DNA from: Anaeramoeba flamelloides | Taxonomy: Eukaryota > Metamonada > Anaeramoebidae | DNA: 64,000 bases | Assembly: GCA_027625915.1 (NCBI GenBank) | Contig: JANTQA010000006.1 | Location: forward strand, 1-64,000 | Direction: 5' to 3' | Shown here: positions 34,370 through 45,023 of the stretch, one piece after another | Layout: each line of letters begins with the position of its first letter | Numbering within the stretch: position 1 is the first letter of the stretch | Notes under the pieces: generated by a model | Told to the model about the DNA's origin: nothing | What the model saw: only the letters and a program-made list of their open reading frames with translations | Database searches by the model: none | Made by a program: the position numbers and the translations under genes

Positions 34370-34755
34370 TATAAAGTTTGATTGATATTAAGGTGTTTTT
34401 GTTTTGAAAATTAAATTGTTTTGTCAGTTCAGTAAATAATTGGATGATTGATGGTGTTGTTTATTGTTGTTTTGATCTATGTTTTGTTTTTGTTTTGGAG
34501 GTATTATTGAATATTATTTGTTAGATTGTGTGATCTTGACCATTAAGTTATTATTATTGAGATTGTATTGTTTTATGTGTGGGTTTGTTATTTTGTAAAA
34601 AGAAGTATTTAAATATGTGTGTATAACGTTGATTTTGTTTGTTTGCGATTTATCTTTTTTGTTTTTTTTTAGGATTGATTAAATATGTTTGATTATTTGA
34701 TTGATTTGTGTTTTAAAATATTTGTTTATTGTTTAGTTTCTGGTGTTGATGTTTT
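34370..34755 (+). repeat. C-poor G/T-rich tract before A7
   Basis: Same strand asymmetry as in other units, ending at GTTTTGAAGG. Confidence 0.7.
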
Positions 34756-34757
34756 GA

Positions 34758-34801
34758 AGGCCATCTAAAGATGGACTTTCATTTCTACTAAAGTAGAAAT
34801 G
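34758..34801 (+). repeat. A twin hairpin, copy A7
   Basis: AGGCCATC-TAAA-GATGGACT (one mismatch) with a perfect second hairpin. Confidence 0.8.
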
Positions 34802-35371
34802 AGATTATTATAGATGTTTACAATTAAAATCAAATAAAAAAAAATTCTATTCTCTTTCAAATGTTAAAAGATGCTAAAAATGAAACTTTTTTTGAATTAA
34901 TAAACTTACTTGTAATAATTTAGAAATGATCTCAAAAAATTAAATATTGATTATAGTTGAAAATTCAAAAAATTGAAATTTTTGAAAAAACTATAAATTT
35001 TCTAAAAAATAAAAATTGGAGTGTGTCCAAGATGATGAATGTTCAAAATGTTGAAATAATGAAATGAGGAAAATAAATTGTATTATTAAATTTGTTGAAA
35101 TTCCTCCAACAAAAATTGTAGATGAATCAATCGAATGAAAAGATACCATCAACTCATTATATGAGGATTTTTCATTTCAAAAAAACTCAACATTAATCTT
35201 CTATCGTTAAATCAGTAATAGAAATTTACGATCTAATGAAACAGATTATTTAAATATTAAAAAAATGGAAATGAAAATAAAACTACAATATAGACACAAA
35301 CAATGAATTTTGATATTTGAGAAAAAAATCAAAATCATTCGCAAATTAGATGTCAAAACATAAGATTTTTA

Positions 35372-35569
35372 CAGCCAGTTTCACTTTTAAGGTACAAACT
35401 TTCAACGAAATTTAAGGTACAATAAAAATCTCAAATTAAGGCACAAAATTTGGAATTTTTTTTTTTACAATTTATTTTTACTAGAATTTGAATTTTGTGC
35501 CTTAATTTGAGATTTTTATTGTGACTTAAATTTCGTTGAAAGTTTGTGCCTTAAAAGTGAAACTGATTT
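35372..35569. mobile_element. MITE-1 copy 11
   Basis: About 198 bp with left end CAGCCAGTTTCAC and an eroded right end. The empty site is seen in U2 (AAGATTTTTATTCTTTC near 9,135). Confidence 0.88.
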
Positions 35570-35620
35570 TATTCTTTCAGCTGTTTTAAATTGTGTCCAA
35601 ATTGTTTATATTTTGTTCCA

Positions 35621-35645
35621 ATACACACACACACACACACACACA
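35621..35645. repeat. (AC)n microsatellite
   Basis: About twelve AC repeats replacing the TA run found here in sister units. Confidence 0.85.
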
Positions 35646-36340
35646 TGTATATATATAAAAACTAAAATTCAAAATTTTCCACACAGCTAAAACGTTCCAA
35701 ACAATCACAATAATACATTTTCATTGAAATTGGAGATAATATTGATTTTTTAAAATATGGAAATCATTTTTTCATCTTTTAGTTTTTGTTTTCCTTTTCA
35801 TTTCATTGTTTGAATTACGTAATTTGTTTGGTTGGATCAAATTTTTTTTCAACCATTGATATTATGGTTAAAGTCAAGTTGAACCAAATAGAAGAACTCA
35901 AATAAAATTAGTTGGTAGTATCTAACCTTTGATCGATCAATATTCCTAATAGAATTTCAACAAATTTACTAATGCATTTTTTTGTTTTGCTCTCTCCAAA
36001 ATTTTTAACACACCCATGATTTATTTGTATTGATAATTATTTATTTATTGTTTTGTGAGTAGAGTAATTTATGAAAAGGTGACAACATTTCAATTAGTGA
36101 ATGGTTGTAATTTGGTAAATCTTCTTGAATTGATTAAATAAGTTTTTTTTTTCACAAATCGAATTTTGGTGTGTTAAAAATTTTGAATTGGGGTTTATAT
36201 ATATATATATACGTATCTAGTTAAGTAATGATGTCTTAATTCTTGAACGTACCCAACTCAATTCTTTCTTTTCGAAAAAAACAGAAATTTAAAATATATA
36301 TTTATAAACCAAATCCTATAACTACTATATATTAAATATT
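35646..36340. other. Non-coding stretch, no gene seen
   Basis: AT-rich sequence with scattered short frames only. It includes a weakly preserved lead-in to B5 from about 36,185. Nothing else recognised. Confidence 0.5.
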
Positions 36341-36375
36341 ACACACACCCCCAAAACCCTTGAGGTGGTTTTTTA
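36341..36375 (+). repeat. Degenerate B hairpin, copy B5
   Basis: ACACACCCCCAAAACCC followed by TTGAGGTGG in the right flanking context (ACGTACCCAACTCAAT upstream). The GC stem has decayed. Confidence 0.55.
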
Positions 36376-37384
36376 TACTTAATTTGATTTGAAGATTACA
36401 GTCATTTCGACCTTTAAGGAACTCTTTTCTAAATATGTGTATACACTGAATAAATCTTTAATTTAATGAAAAGTTTTTTAAGTTTTTAATTTAATAATTT
36501 TATTTGAATTTGAATGAATTTAAGGTTGTTTAATTAAAAAAAAAGGATCTTTAGATTGGTATTGTCTGTATTTTGATTTCTGAGTGTGGATTTTTTAGGT
36601 TTCATGTTGTTTTATATAATGTTATTTATGTAATATCATTTAAAAGATTTAGGTCACTAACTTGTAACAAAATTAAATCTCGATAAAGATACAAATATAA
36701 TTCACAAAATTCAGATTCATGAGGTAAAAAAATTTGGTTAAAACTAAATTACAATTATTATGATGTTGGATGTAGTTTTTTTAAGTCTTTAATTTGGTTG
36801 AAAGTTTGTTTCATATATTTGTTACTGAATGTTTTGATTAAATTTTGATAAAATTTTATTGAGTAATTTGTTGAATTATTAAATGACGATTGTAGTTCGA
36901 ATTTTCTTTCAGAGAGTAATATATATTATTTAATTCTTGTGTTATTTTTTTGATTTGTATGTAATTTAATATAGGAAAATGTTATATTATTTTAAAATTT
37001 GCAGTTAAGTGTGATTATATTTGTTGTGTTATTGTTTATATATTATGTATTAGTTATTTATGATATTATTGTATTGTGGGTTGTTTGATTTTTGTTAAAA
37101 TTGTTAGTTTGTGTGTGTTTAGTATTGTGTATGATTTTTTTGAGTTTTGTGTTTGTGGTATTATTTGAGTGATATATTTGATATATTGTTGTGTATTGTT
37201 GTCAGTTAGTGATAATTGTGTGTTGATTGTTGTTTATATTATTTATTTTGTTGTTTGAGTAGTTAATTGTTGATTGTGTGTTTATAATAGATTATTTATG
37301 TTTGATTGTAGTTTTTTTTAATATTTTGATGTTGATTGTTTTTGTTTTTAGTTTATATATTTTGTGTTTTAAGTAATTTATACC
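36376..37384 (+). repeat. C-poor tract before A8, with possible old MITE
   Basis: From about 36,880 the plus strand is strongly G/T-rich and C-poor up to A8. Around 36,640-36,800 there are faint matches to MITE-1 arms (CACAAAATTCAGATTC, TTGAAAGTTTG), perhaps an ancient copy. No gene. Confidence 0.5.
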
Positions 37385-37428
37385 AGGGCATCTGAAGATG
37401 GCCTATCATTTCTACTAAAGTAGAAATG
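37385..37428 (+). repeat. A twin hairpin, copy A8
   Basis: AGGGCATC-TGAA-GATGGCCT: loop changed to TGAA (the loop used in the B hairpins), one stem mismatch. The second hairpin is perfect with TAAA. Confidence 0.75.
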
Positions 37429-38580
37429 AAATTTTATCAGTTTCACTTTATTTACACTAATTTTCAATGTAATTTGTTATAAGGATAAATCACAAATTAA
37501 AGTAGATCTTTTAGTAGTTTTATTTGATATATTAGTTTATGAGAATTTATAATTTTATTCAAAAATGTTAATTAAATTCAAGGTACTTAATATTTTTTGA
37601 AATTTTGTTCTTTTAAATAGTAATGGGTGAAAGGATAATTATATAATAATTGTAAGATTATCATAATTTGTTTAATTGATGTTATTTTTATTTGTTCAAT
37701 TGATCTCAATTTATTGTTTTTAATATTCATATAACAATTTGTGGGCATTTGTTGTGTAATCCTGTCTAAAATCCAGAAATTTTGACACAATTTAAATTTT
37801 TGATGAAAATAACGATATTAGAATTAATATTGAATTTGGAAAATATTATAATTTTTGAGAGTATTTAATTTTATTGTATTTTTTTTTCCCGTTTATCTTT
37901 GTAATTTTGTGTTGCTATAATCAGTTTAGTTGGATCTTGAGTGTTTTTAGATAATTGGTAGTATGTGAGATTGGGAGTTTGTTGTTTGTAAAAAACAATT
38001 AGAATTTATTAATGATGTTTGTTGTTTTGATTAATATCTGATTATTGATTTAATTTTATCAGATTTGATAATTTGAAATGGTTAGTTTGAGTTATTTGAT
38101 TTTGTGGTTTTTAGTTTATTAGTGTGTTTTAGTTTGTAAAAATTGATTTTGATTTGTATAATTTATATATATTATTATTTTTAAATAAAGTTTTTCTTTG
38201 ATATTATATGTTGTTTTTGTGTGTATTATAATTTAGATATAATTATGTAGTGTTGTAATAATTATTTATCAATTTGTTGTGTATTGATATTATTGTAGTG
38301 ATTGAGTTTTTTTTGTTATGTATTATAGTATTATTGTTTTTCATTGTATTGAAATTATTGTTGAGTTTTTATTATATTGTGTTTTGTTGATGTTGATTTT
38401 TATGTGTTGTTTGTTGATTATTTGGTTTATTTATTATATTATGATATTATATGTTGTTGTTGTTAAAAATTAAATTTATGTGAGTTTTTATTGTTTATTT
38501 AATTATTGTTAATATTGAATGATTGAATTTGATAATTTTTATTTTTATTAGTTGATTTTTTGGTTGTTGAAGTTTTCAGC
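37429..38580 (+). repeat. Spacer and C-poor tract before A9, no gene
   Basis: AT-rich spacer. From 37,905 to 38,578 there is a long G/T-rich, C-depleted tract leading to A9. The short minus-strand frame at 37,587-37,790 has no recognisable content. Confidence 0.55.
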
Positions 38581-38624
38581 AGGCCATCTAAAGATGGCCT
38601 ATCATTTGTATTAAAGTAGAAATG
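38581..38624 (+). repeat. A twin hairpin, copy A9
   Basis: First stem perfect (AGGCCATC-TAAA-GATGGCCT). Second hairpin with two mismatches. Confidence 0.75.
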
Positions 38625-39180
38625 AATTTAAATTATTTTTTTGATTAAAAAAATGTAAAAAATAAAATATAATAATAAAATTCTATTTCCAAAATAATTT
38701 AAAATATACTATATCCAAATCAAAGATATCAAAAAAACAAATTATTTAAAAGATCAAATCAATCAACTACATAATTCCGACCAAGATCTCAAAATTGAAA
38801 ATATTTCCTAAAATTTTGGATAGAACAACTTTTTTTTATTTAATATAGTCTTAAAAATTCTCAAAAACAATTTCCAAAGTTCTAATTCAACTCAAAGAGT
38901 TTATTATTAATAAGAAATTTTTTTTTCAAAGAATATACTTTAATAATTAAAAATTTTCATCCTAAATTAAAAAAAAAAAAAAAACAAATCTTGAAGTATA
39001 ATGTTTGATATTTACCAAATTGTCTTCATATTTTTATCTCCAATCAGTTTTAAAATTTATAGTCAGGTTAAATAAGAAATATTGTCCAATTTAGTATCAA
39101 AAATTTCAAAGTATTTATTTGATTTTTCTTTTTTTAATGATAATCAAATGAAGAAGAAATTTTGAGATACCTAAAACCTG
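38625..39180. other. AT-rich spacer, nothing recognised
   Basis: A-rich sequence without open frames of note, hairpins or matches to other parts of the window. Confidence 0.5.
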
Positions 39181-40745
39181 AAAACTTGTTTTTAGAAAAT
39201 TTAGAAATATAAAATATCATAGATTTTCTTGCCTATAAAAAAAATGATGATCATTTTCATACATTCATTCATTATAAACAACTCTAACCTTCAATGATCA
39301 CTTGTCTTTGGATTTTGAACATTGAGTTACATTTATTGTTCAATTGTCACATTAATCATAATGGTTCGTTGGGAAGATATTGTAATTTTCTCTTTGTTAC
39401 TTTTGGTTACTTTTTTTTTGATTTTTTTTCTTTTTATTTGGATTGTAGTTCTCAATATCTCTATTTAATTTAATAATTGATTTCTTTTGGATTTTGAATA
39501 GAACCTTCAGTAACAAACAACTAAATTAAATGTTTCTGTTAATGTTTTTTTGATAAAATTTTTGGGAAGGTTTTTGTATTATTATCATGAAAAAAAAATT
39601 TGTTATTTCCAATATAAATTGGGTTGAGGTGTTTTATAAAAGCTTCTAAGAAAATATTATATTTAAAGATCTAATGAAAATCAAAATTTTGAAAGTAGAA
39701 TGACAATAATGTAGAATGTAAGTTTTGTTTTAATTTAAAAAAAATGAGAATAGTTAACGACTAGGTTGGCAATTCAAAATTTGGTGTTCAGTGTGTTTAA
39801 AAAAAGAGGATTTTGTGGGTTTTAAATCTCACAAAGATTTATTGATGAGATCTAAGTCGGAAAAAATGAAATTTTTTTTATCAGAGAAAATGTCAGAATT
39901 GATCTCAACTGATTTCTGTGATTTCTGTGATTTCTTGGGTTTCTGTTTTTTTTGTGATTTCTTTGGTTTCTGTAGGTTTCAGTGATTTCTATGATTTTTA
40001 CAATTTCAATGATTTCTTCTTGAAACTTAAAATTCAAAACAAGGTTCCGAAAAAAGGAAAAATCGAAATTGGAAGAAAATCTACTTTAAGGTGAAAATTG
40101 AAAACCATTTGATCTTGTTGGGAAATTAATGACAGTATATTTTTGTAATGTGTAAATTAAGATGAAATGGGTTTTTCAATTTTCACTTTAAAGGTCAATA
40201 ATCTCTGAAAAAAATAGCATTTTACATTTTCATTGTTATTATCTCAAAAAAAAGTCTAAATTGAAAAAAAAAGAAGGTAAAGTGTTTAGTATTGTATTGT
40301 ATCCAACATAATTCGCATTGCCTAAAAACAAAAAGTTCATTTTTTCTCAATAGACTTTAGGAAACAATTAAATTTTTTTTGAGAAAGAATAAAAACATTT
40401 TAATTTTGGCAAAATTTTTTTAATATTAATCAATGAATGCAAGATTCCACAAAACCCTTTACCATTGCTACTCCAATCTAATTTCTACTGAAATGAACAA
40501 TTCAGTTTTTTAAAACAAAACAAAACAAAACAAAAGATCTCAAAAAAACATCAAAAATGAACAAAAGTGTTTCAATATGTTTGGTATGGAAGATTCTTTC
40601 AGAAAACTTAAACAGAGTTAAATAATATCCATAAAAGATCCTAATGAAAACTTCAATTCAATTAAATACAAAAAGACTCAAAGGAACCCATGTGAAACCA
40701 AGACGAACCAAAGGAACCAAAGGAACCAAAGGAACCAAAGGAACC
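39181..40745 (+). repeat. Array unit U7, truncated at its 3' side
   Basis: Matches U3 from its first bases (ATGATCATTTTCATACA; TCACTTGTCTTTGGATTTTG). Contains the TTTCTGTGA tract at 39,912-40,020 and a well-preserved long stem-loop (about 40,085-40,195). It ends abruptly inside (AAAGGAACC)n at 40,680-40,745. The C-poor tract and A hairpins are missing; coiled-coil coding sequence starts 147 bp further on. Confidence 0.75.
40680..40745 (+). repeat. (AAAGGAACC)n minisatellite at the array edge
   Basis: Six or so copies of AAAGGAACC. The same tract in U6 (33,360-33,425) is followed by AAGAGAAAGTTACT; here unrelated sequence follows, so the break lies within the tandem. Confidence 0.8.
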
Positions 40746-40891
40746 CAATAAGTTATACGATCAATAACACACCAAAGACAGTAGATATATTTTCAGTTTT
40801 TAATTCTTCTTCAGAAGGTGAAAATATTTCTTCATTCAATTTTCCATTTTTTTTTGTAATTAATTTCTTTTTTTTAAATTTTTTTTAAATA

Positions 40892-41332
40892 ATGTATCAA
40901 AAGAAATCATCAAGCCAATACAAAGAGGACCAATGGACAGAATTAAAAAATGAAGTGACAAAGAGAAGAAACAAACTGGATAATGAACGTGAAGAAATGA
41001 TCGAAAGACGTAAACAAATGGAGGAAAGAAGTAACAAGCTTGACAATGAACGAGATGAAATGATCCAAGAACGTGATGAAATCAAGAAAAAAAGAACAAA
41101 GATGGAAAATGAACGAGAAGAAATGATCCAAGGACGTAAGCAGATGGAACAAATACGTAAACAAATGGAACAAGTACGTGACAAAAAGAAAGAGGAACTT
41201 AAGCAAATGCAAAGAAAGTTATTTATATTTGATCTTGACTCAAAGTCACTCCAAAAACTCTTCAAAAATGAACAAGACAAAGAAAAAAAAAATTCAATTG
41301 TTCAAATGATTTTTTTAGTAGGAGTTAAATAA
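40892..41332 (+). CDS. Coiled-coil N-terminal part of NTPase/nuclease gene 1
   Basis: 146 codons from ATG, highly charged. From about residue 10 it is a long heptad-patterned coiled coil built of repeats like DNEREEMIERRKQMEE, where Asn-Glu-Arg-(E/D)-Glu-Met-Ile recurs three to four times. Residues about 110-125 (FDLDSKSLQKLF) break the pattern. The start is the first ATG after the array edge. The following coding block is in the same frame and continues the coiled-coil style, so both are probably parts of one gene. A coiled coil would serve oligomerisation. I cannot assign a function to this segment alone. Confidence 0.6.
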   Translation: MYQKKSSSQYKEDQWTELKNEVTKRRNKLDNEREEMIERRKQMEERSNKLDNERDEMIQERDEIKKKRTKMENEREEMIQGRKQMEQIRKQMEQVRDKKKEELKQMQRKLFIFDLDSKSLQKLFKNEQDKEKKNSIVQMIFLVGVK

Positions 41333-41347
41333 CAAACAAAGAACAAA

Positions 41348-41647
41348 ATGAACAACAAAATGAACAAATCAAAAGAACAAAATGAAAAGATCGAGAAACA
41401 AAACCTTCGAATCAAAGAACAAAACAAACAGATCGACAAACAAAACGAACAAATAGACAAACAGGACCTTCGAATTGAGAAGCAAAACGAACAAACCAAA
41501 GAACAAAATCAACTGATCGAAAAATTAAATCAGAGACTTGACATTGCAGATCATGGAAAAAAGAACAATTTGGATCTTTTTCATTTCAAACCAACTCAAG
41601 AGGGTTCTCTCAAATTAAAAACAATGGGTAAAAAATAATAAGAAATT

Positions 41648-41678
<31 letters not shown>

Positions 41679-42162
41679 ATCATTTGGTCTTTTATTTTTG
41701 AATTTTCTTTTCTTATTTTTGCTCTGAAATACCACATTCCAAAAATTAGTTGAACAATATCTAGATTTCACACAACAACAAAAAAACAAACAAACACTTG
41801 AGGATGAAGATTTAATTAACAAATTTAATGAAACAAATTTAAGGATGATTAATTCTAAATTTAATGAGGATTCGATACCGTTTGTAAATCGAGAAGATGA
41901 AATGAAAGAAATTATAAATGGAATTATTTCTGATTTCCTTGAAGTTGAAGACCAAACTCTTGGGAAGAAAATTACCAATTTAACTTGGTTTGGATCAAGT
42001 GGGATTGGAAAAACAAGACTTGCAAAATCAATTTTTTTCCAACCAAAATTCAAAAAAAAATTCAAACAAACCTTGATGGAATATCAAAATGAACAAAACA
42101 TAAAGAATTTAAAGGAATGTTACCAGAATTTTCTGAAATATCATTTATTTTTTTTATATTAA
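41348..42162 (+). CDS. Coiled coil plus P-loop NTPase part of gene 1 (one intron)
   Basis: The first half is a Gln/Lys/Glu coiled coil (EQNKQIDKQNEQIDKQ). A 122-nt intron (41,628-41,749) joins LKTM to VEQYLDF in frame. The second half has PFVNREDEMKEI, then the Walker A loop WFGSSGIGKTRLAKSIF (about 41,986-42,036), typical of STAND/AAA-like NTPases and of the NTPase module of Crinkler/RHS-type proteins. It binds ATP or GTP; in known relatives the NTPase precedes a C-terminal nuclease or kinase module. The coding region after this block is interrupted several times before the next long frame, so the gene may be non-functional or the homopolymers may be misread. Confidence 0.7.
41628..41749 (+). 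other. Intron in gene 1
   Basis: GTAAAA...AAATTAG, 122 nt, with a T-rich middle. Phase 1 (G + TT gives Val). Removing it makes a single frame from 41,348 to 42,162. Confidence 0.7.
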
Positions 42163-42224
42163 TTATCAAGAACATGCTTTGAAAAAATTGGGAAACAACA
42201 AAAATAGAGAACAGTTTAATTTAT

Positions 42225-42904
42225 AGATTATTCTGTGCTTTAACGAAATTTAATAATGATCCATATTTTACTGATGATGAAGAACTATTCAAATTGAGCA
42301 ATAGCTTTCAATCTGTTGATCCAATTTTTAATAATTTTCAACAAGTACTTTTTTCAAAAAAGAAAAGAACAAAGCAAGATCCAAAAAACAAAAAACAAAA
42401 GCAAAAACAAAAGCAAAAACAAAAGCAAAAACAAAAACAAATTAAAAACCACAATCAAAAACTAAAGATAATGAAAAAAGAAAATTCCAAAGAAAAAAAA
42501 AACAAGATCCAAAATAATTCTCGTAAAAAAAAAAAAACCTAAAAATCCTACAAGTATTGGCAGTCAAAAATCTTTCAAAATCAAAGAAAAAAAAAAAAAA
42601 AAGAAGAAAGAATATAGGAAAAAAAGATCTAAAAATACCTGCAATAGAATGCCTCCAAAAAGAAGAAAAAAGAAAAGAAAAAGAAATTGAAATTGAAAAC
42701 AAAGCCAAAAGCTACAAGAATAATAAAAAGAAATGGTTAATGATTATAATTATTTTTGATGAAACTAATGAAACTTTCAAAAATAATTCATCTTATCTTG
42801 GAAAATTATATCAAATAATATTATCACAAAAAAAAAAATTTAATAAAAAAAAAAATTTTTTTATTTCCAGTGTTTTGTGGTACTCAATCCAAAAATTCTC
42901 TTGA
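42225..42904 (+). CDS. Low-complexity linker and Walker B part of gene 1
   Basis: Coding-like sequence in more than one frame. It begins with RLFCALTKFNNDPYF and DDEELFKLSNSFQS, passes a Lys/Gln repeat (KQKQKQKQ), then a Lys-rich block, and ends with KKWLMIIIIFDETNETF, which looks like a Walker B strand with Asp-Glu. A Walker B followed soon by FCGTQS (next block) is the order expected in STAND-type NTPases. Repetitive insertions inside NTPase domains are usual in such AT-rich genomes. Frame continuity is not demonstrable here. Confidence 0.5.
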
Positions 42905-44032
42905 AAATATTTGTTCAATAAGTGAACGATATCCAAAACAAATTACAATAAATTTAATGAAAAAAGAAAATTATATTCAAATTCTGGAAAAATTAATCAA
43001 AAAAAAATTGAAATTTGAAGATCTTCCCCAAGGCATCCAATTTCTTCTTGTAAATATTGAAGGTATACCTAGATTATTTCAATATTTTTTAATATCTATT
43101 CTGGAATACTATTTTGGTAAAAATAACTTTTTGAATTTTCGCTCATCTAACAAAATAAAGAGAAATTTGATAAATCAATTTCTTGAAGAGAAGGATTCAA
43201 AAGAAGAAGACGAAGAAAAAGAAGAAGACGAAGAAAAAGAAGAAGAAAACGAAAACGAAAAAGAAAAAGTGGTTAAGATACTACTTTCTGAAAATTTCGA
43301 AACATCAAAAAATTCAGAAAAAGAAAACAAAAATGAAAATGACTTTGATAATAATAATGAAAACTCTGGATCTAAGTCTGAATCTGAAAAAAAAAAAGAA
43401 AAAAAAAAAGAAAAAGAAAAAGGAAAAGGAAATGAGAGAAAAAAAATCCAAAATAATGAACTTATTAAAAAATTTATTTTTGTTGATTCAAAAAAAAATC
43501 CAAAATTATGTACTAAAATTTTTAAATCTATCAAAACAAAAATACAACACGAGGTTCAAATGATCTCAATTAAAACTTTAATCAACCAGGATATAAAATT
43601 ATTATTCCAATTATTTGGGTATTCACATTTTGAAACTCATTTGTTAAATATTAAAAAATTTGAAATTAAATCTTTAAATAATCAATTTGAAATAAAAACT
43701 CTCAAAGATTTAGAAAATGATGGATTGTTATTTTTAAAAAAAAATGATGAAAATACAAGTATAATCATTTTCCCATATATCTATCTTGATTTAATTTTGG
43801 AGAAAATCAATAAAATTAATACCCTATATTTACCAAGAATCTTGGAAACACCAACAAAAACAAATGACTTTTCTACCAATGAAAATGATGATCTTAAAAA
43901 TTTTTGCTTGAGATTACAAATATTATCCTTTCTTGGACCAAAGGAAAAAAAAATGGAAACAACAATTGTTAAATTAAAAAAGATCTTTTATTCTCCTCAA
44001 TGTTTACAAAAAAAAAAAAAAAGAAAACAAAA

Positions 44033-44075
<43 letters not shown>

Positions 44076-44711
44076 TTATTTTGTTCAGAAATGAAATTTA
44101 ATATTGAATTCGATAAAATACAATTAATTAGATTACAATCAACATCAAATCTTAAATTTAATAATAAGAAGAACAATTCATATTCTAATACAGGACAAAT
44201 TATATCTTCAAATTTTAAAAAGCAAATTATTAATGGAAAATTATTTTCAAAAGGAATCGGCTTTGTTAATGTTCCTAATTCGCCCTTTGCAGATTCCTTT
44301 CTGGTATTACCAATTAATGAGGATTATCAAGAAATTGCATTAGAAAAATGGAAATGGCAAAGAAAACAAATTTATAAAACACATCGATTCAATAGTGGAA
44401 TGAATACATTGCAAATGGAACCTACTACAAAACCTAAACATTTTCTGATTTTAATTCAATCAAAAAGTGGATTAACAAATAAAATCAATCTTTTAACTGA
44501 ATGGAATAAAATAAAATTAATAAGCAAAGATTTTCTATTTATCTTTCTATTAATTTCAGATTCAAATTCTGTAGCAGGTAAACAACAACAAGAAAATAAT
44601 CAAAACATTATCCCTGAAAATTTAAAATCATTTATATTTATTTTTACACCAAATAATTGGGATCAAATTTTTGATTCAAAAAACTATTCTATCAAGGAAA
44701 TGGCACCATAA
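42870..44711 (+). CDS. NTPase C-terminal half and PD-(D/E)xK-like nuclease of gene 1
   Basis: 613 codons, the longest frame of the window. Residues 1-30: FCGTQSKNSLENI, a sensor-like strand. Residues about 63-75: NIEGIPRLFQYF, the G-x-PR motif of STAND/AAA-type NTPases. Residues about 105-200: acidic/Lys-rich low complexity. Residues about 380-405: Lys run and about 14 Asn from AAT repeats. Residues about 455-535: GFVNVPNSPFADSFLVLP and later HFLILIQSKSG, giving Asp...Gln-x-Lys, the signature of restriction-like nuclease folds in Crinkler/RHS proteins. Known relatives act as nucleases in the nucleus, as effectors or in genome conflict. Gene 2 at 61.8-64 kb has the same order. The function here is inferred from motifs only. 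A non-initial start is likely, since coding sequence lies upstream. Confidence 0.7.
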
Positions 44712-44900
44712 CATCCCATTTTTAGATAAAAAATAACATAGAAAGTAATTAATTAATTCAAAAAAAAAAACTAAACTCCAAAAATTGTTATTCACTTTAA
44801 ATTATTAGTTACAAAACGTTTTTGACATGTTTTCATCCTATTTAGAAGAATTTATCGATTTAAGAGAAAGTATAAATTTTTAAAAATGTTAGATTTTGGC

Positions 44901-44939
<39 letters not shown>

Positions 44940-45023
44940 AATGCAGAAATCAAAATGTCCAGAATTTTACATACACACCACTCAGTTGGAAGGAATTGAC
45001 AAAAAAAAAAAAAAAAATAAAAA
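44712..45023. other. Intergenic spacer, no gene
   Basis: AT-rich; contains poly-T 44,905-44,938 and an A run at 45,000-45,017 directly before the RPS14 remnant. Confidence 0.55.

Larger units (their letters stand above)
31790..35670 (+). repeat. Array unit U6 (non-coding)
   Basis: B4 module (split by MITE copy 10), TTTCTGTGA tract, long stem-loop, (AAAGGAACC)n at 33,360-33,425, a foldback insertion, C-poor tract, A7 and MITE copy 11. Continuation of U5 across the Tc1/mariner insertion. No gene recognised. Confidence 0.75.

Noticed and set aside
40897-41280. Minus-strand frames opposite the coiled-coil region
   Set aside because: Shadow frames of the charged plus-strand repeats; Ser/Leu/Ile-rich with no motif.
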